Shown piece by piece: positions 61,538-64,000 of a stretch of DNA of 64,000 nt. Each line of letters starts with the position of its first letter. Position 1 is the first letter of the stretch. A model generated the notes under the pieces. The model searched no databases. It was not told where the DNA came from and saw nothing but the letters and a program-made list of their open reading frames with translations. The position numbers were made by a program, and so were the translations under genes. The stretch comes from Enterobacter sp. Cy-643 (GTDB lineage: Bacteria; Pseudomonadota; Gammaproteobacteria; Enterobacterales; Enterobacteriaceae), in NCBI RefSeq assembly GCF_011752815.1, contig NZ_VWWV01000002.1:948092-1012091 (forward strand), in the 5' to 3' direction.

Positions 61538-61745
61538 AATTGTTCCTTAAGATAAAAAGTCCCTTTGGTTTCCTGACAAGGCCTGAAGGATGACAAAAAG
61601 AACCATAAAACAAGCTGTGGCATGTTCTAAGCCATTCCCCAAAGGACACGACTGAGCTTCACACTGCCATCGATACCTTTCACTGTGGTACATGGGCACA
61701 TTTACCTTCAATCGTTGGGAAAACGCCTTATCGGGCAGAAAAGAA

Positions 61746-61781
61746 AAAGGGCTGTTCCTCCCTCAGGAGGAACAGCCCTTT
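61746..61781 (-). terminator. Strong rho-independent terminator
   Basis: A perfect 16-bp stem (AAAGGGCTGTTCCTCC with its complement) encloses a 4-base loop and is followed on the minus strand by TTCTTTTCT. It ends the operon of the two envelope genes at 61951-63010. The intervals 61538-61745 and 61782-61950 contain no supported gene. Confidence 0.9.
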
Positions 61782-61950
61782 CAGTACAGTGAAACATGGC
61801 AGATAAAGATGAGAATTTGCTTTTAGTTCAGATTTTAATGCACGTTTTATTCCAGCTAACTTTCGCAGATATATTCAGTCAGCCCACACACTTAAAATGC
61901 CCGATACACAAAAACAAGCATCATGAGCCAGAGATCAGCGGAATAAATTA

Positions 61951-62454
61951 TCAAAGGCTGTTTGACTCTTTGACCCCATCCTCTGCAAGCGAATGACTAA
62001 TATTGTTCGCCACCGTAGCAGGATCCAATTTAATTTCGGCCAGAAGCTTGCCAGTCTCCGGTGTACCTTTATACACGTAGAGCGATGCCAGTGGCTCACC
62101 GGAGTCATTCGTTCCTGCCGAAATCTGGTAACTGGTATCACCATTTTTGACCGTAAAATCCTGAATACTTATCGCCTGATTGCTCTGATAGGCATATGAA
62201 GTATTTGCAACCGGCACAGTGATATCCATCTCTTTGCTTTTTGCACCCGTTTTTCCGAAGGAATATGAGACTGATGGAGCAACAATGCAAATTTCGACTT
62301 CTTTTTTATGGTTTGCTGTCTGAGCGTAAAATACAGGTTTTGCACAACGCTGGCGAAGTGCATCCGATGTGGCCGCATGTGTAGCTGATGTAGTAATGCA
62401 TAAAGCTACAGCACTCAATGCCAGGCTGCGGGTAATTGTATTAACTATACTCAT
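61951..62454 (-). CDS. Unknown periplasmic protein
   Basis: From the ATG at 62454 the protein has 167 residues with a good signal peptide (SLALSAVALCITTSATHA). The mature part is beta-rich with a Cys pair (QRCAKP, VEICIVAP). I do not recognise it. It starts 4 bp after the stop of the membrane-protein gene and ends 169 bp before a strong terminator, so the two form an operon. Confidence 0.7.
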   Translation of the reverse strand: MSIVNTITRSLALSAVALCITTSATHAATSDALRQRCAKPVFYAQTANHKKEVEICIVAPSVSYSFGKTGAKSKEMDITVPVANTSYAYQSNQAISIQDFTVKNGDTSYQISAGTNDSGEPLASLYVYKGTPETGKLLAEIKLDPATVANNISHSLAEDGVKESNSL

Positions 62455-62458
62455 TTTT

Positions 62459-63010
62459 TCACTCCCCTGTTTCCGGTAATACGACATAAATCTTTCTGCC
62501 CCTGACCTCAATTGTCACAGGCTCCTTAACACCCGTATTCATTAACGCCTGTGCCTGCCAAAAACGCCCCTGAACCTCTTCTTTCATATCAGTGATTCGA
62601 ATACAGCGTTCATCAATCCCCTCGTCCTGCATGATTTTGGTCACAACCGTACAGGCACTTTGAGCCAGATGTTCAGTCCCCGACTGCCGGTTGAACAGGT
62701 ATATCACCACTAAAGACAGAACTGTACATAACAACCAGACCTGCATCAGTCGCCAAGGTTTATCCTGCATCTGATCGCGCTGGCGTAGATATACTGCCGG
62801 AAACCAGAACCAGAGAAATGAGGGCGGCACAATCCCCTGTTTCATCTGATTAACCCGGTCAAACAATACCCAGACCAGAGCCAGAACCATATAAATAATA
62901 AGAGCTACATTCTGAGGGAAATTCAGGTACAACACGACCCAGAGCGCCGGAAGTACAATTGCCAGACACCACGCGAAAAGATCCTGGCGTAATAATGGAT
63001 ACGATTTCAT
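62459..63010 (-). CDS. Unknown inner-membrane protein
   Basis: The 183-residue protein has three hydrophobic segments (about residues 10-30, 34-52 and 88-106) and an extracytoplasmic C-terminal domain of about 75 residues with a Cys pair (SACTVV, DERCIRI). A Trp- and Arg-rich loop (WFWFPAVYLRQRDQMQDKP) lies between helices 2 and 3. No known family was recognised. It is the first gene of a two-gene operon with the periplasmic protein, preceded by a GATC-rich leader. Confidence 0.7.
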   Translation of the reverse strand: MKSYPLLRQDLFAWCLAIVLPALWVVLYLNFPQNVALIIYMVLALVWVLFDRVNQMKQGIVPPSFLWFWFPAVYLRQRDQMQDKPWRLMQVWLLCTVLSLVVIYLFNRQSGTEHLAQSACTVVTKIMQDEGIDERCIRITDMKEEVQGRFWQAQALMNTGVKEPVTIEVRGRKIYVVLPETGE

Positions 63011-63133
63011 TGATGAGTCTCCTGACGAAAGTAAATGTCAGGCAGCCAGAGTATAAAACGAAACATAGAATATTCCTTTATAAACAGTGAATAATTGAAG
63101 CTAACAACAGAGAAAAAACAGATATGCAGCGCA

Positions 63134-63286
63134 GATCGTACTGGCTAATCGGAGAGTGGGATAATTGTTAATTCAGATCGATACACGGAAATTGATCGCC
63201 CACATCTATCAATTAAATCGATCAATATTTAATTTTTAATAGCCACCAGCTATTTAATGGCGTGATTTTGATCGTTAAAACAGATC
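63134..63286. promoter_or_regulatory. GATC-rich upstream region, possible Dam-methylation switch
   Basis: Six GATC sites occur in 153 bp (63134, 63176, 63194, 63220, 63270, 63283), far above the chance rate of about one per 256 bp. They sit between the GTPase gene and the two-gene envelope operon, the same place where E. coli islands carry the Dam/OxyR-controlled agn43 promoter after yeeP. Regulation by methylation is inferred only from site density and position. Confidence 0.4.
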
Positions 63287-63310
63287 AAACAGGCATTAAA
63301 AAAGGACACA

Positions 63311-63873
63311 TTAGAAGAAGAAATGCCAGACTGCGCGGATAGCTGACAGGACATGCCTGCGAAGCAGCCGCAGATGTCGTGCCAGTTTTCCAGGTATCTG
63401 CGCTACCGCCATAGCCTCATCAAACACCTCGCCCGTGGCACGGACGAAGCTATCCCTTGCTGTCTCCCGAACGCGTTCTGTGCGTAACTCCGGGGCAAGA
63501 TGTCGGGATACTGCACTACTGCTGTTCGCCGGTAATGCATAAATCAGTGCTTCCACCCACAGTTCAAGATTGTAGTTTTCCATTGCTGATACGGCGATAA
63601 CAGGATGGACTAACGCAAACAGAGTTTCAGCTAGCTCAGCTTTGGCACAGAGATTGGCAAACTGGTGGGAAGAAGGGTGATGCTTTATACCGTCCCATTC
63701 GCGGCATGGCTCCATTTTATCTGCCTGGGTAAGGACAAACAGAAAACGTTCCGGAGCGGCCCCTGAGTTGATTAATTCGCGATAACACCGCAAGTCATCT
63801 TTCCAGGCCCGCTCGTCTGCTTTAAGCGCCCATACAATCAGGTCGAGCCTCGGGGCCCACGTCTGGTAGAGAC
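63311..63873 (-). pseudogene. YeeP/YfjP-type GTPase, 5' part removed by an IS
   Basis: The open frame runs from the IS junction at 63873 to the stop at 63311: 187 codons with the GTPase G4-like LTQADKMEP, preceded by RLDLIVWALKADERAW (G3-following segment). This is the C-terminal part of the island GTPases next to agn43 and yeeS genes. The N-terminal P-loop half is cut off by the insertion element, so the gene is inactive here unless it resumes beyond the window. Confidence 0.85.
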
Positions 63874-64000
63874 TGTAAGTACACCCGTTTTAGTTCCACG
63901 CACTTTTTGAGATTTCCGGGTTTTCAGTTATCAGCCGGTATTCTTCCGGCGTCAGGTTATTCAGGGATTCATGAGGGCGCTCGTTGTTATATTCAGCCAG
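63874..64000 (-). mobile_element. IS3-family element, one end, truncated by the window
   Basis: The terminal sequence TGTAAGTACACCCGTTTTAG begins at 63874, directly at the break in the GTPase gene. It begins with TGT, as IS3-family tips do. The rest continues past the window edge. Confidence 0.8.
63890..64000 (-). CDS. IS3-family transposase, C-terminal end (partial)
   Basis: The last 36 residues of the transposase are visible: LAEYNNERPHESLNNLTPEE followed by YRLITENPEISKSAWN, the conserved C-terminus of the IS3-family DDE transposases (OrfB). Its stop lies 16 bp from the IS end. The catalytic DDE core lies outside the window. Confidence 0.85.
   Translation of the reverse strand: MAEYNNERPHESLNNLTPEEYRLITENPEISKSAWN

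Noticed and set aside
61437..61649. Minus-strand frame upstream of and overlapping the RadC-like gene
   Set aside because: It runs in another frame across the RadC-like start, without protein-like features; yafX- or yafZ-type island genes sometimes found here are absent.

Overview
The window looks like chromosome of a member of the Enterobacteriaceae, close to the Enterobacter/Klebsiella/Cedecea side of the family. The evidence is a complete fimAICDFGH-K type 1 fimbrial operon ending in a FimK-like EAL protein, a full type VI secretion system (T6SS) of enterobacterial type, and a yeeP/radC/cbeA/cbtA-type genomic island. The genus cannot be fixed from the sequence alone.

Region 1 (1-2.7 kb) holds the 5' part of an autotransporter-like adhesin and its adjacent LuxR-type regulator. 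Region 2 (2.7-35.3 kb) is one large T6SS locus with all 13 core genes. The minus-strand arm runs clpV, a four-gene chaperone-usher fimbrial set, tssB, tssC, hcp, tssJ, tssK, tssL, tssM, an unknown gene, vgrG, PAAR, a TagK-like gene, tagJ, tssE. The plus-strand arm diverges from clpV and runs tssF, tssG, tssA, a FimH-like tip adhesin, a GT60-like GlcNAc-transferase, a second OmpA-type anchor protein and a DUF1795 chaperone. Two things stand out. The fimbrial genes are interleaved with the secretion genes, the adhesin starting 3 bp after tssA. VgrG carries about 39 copies of a Thr-Pro-Thr-Glu repeat, a mucin-like tail that could be the acceptor of the co-encoded glycosyltransferase.

Region 3 (35.3-40.6 kb) has a convergent GT25 glycosyltransferase and a compact D-alanylation operon dltD-dltX-dltB-dltA-dltC, unusual for a Gram-negative, including a 39-residue DltX microprotein. 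Region 4 (40.7-51 kb) is the type 1 fimbrial operon, flanked by two related HTH-EAL proteins, one of which has lost an active-site acid. Region 5 (51-56.4 kb) contains small secreted proteins of unknown function, a MOSC/ferredoxin-reductase fusion with an AraC regulator, and a WbuC cupin.

Region 6 (56.7-64 kb) is accessory DNA. It has an intact-looking SpvC/OspF-family phosphothreonine lyase next to wrecked phage genes (a frameshifted virion-type gene and an integrase fragment), two unknown genes, a CbtA toxin whose CbeA antitoxin has an in-frame stop, a RadC-like protein, a two-gene envelope operon behind a GATC-rich leader, and a YeeP-type GTPase cut by an IS3-family element at the window edge. 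No rRNA, tRNA or CRISPR was recognised.
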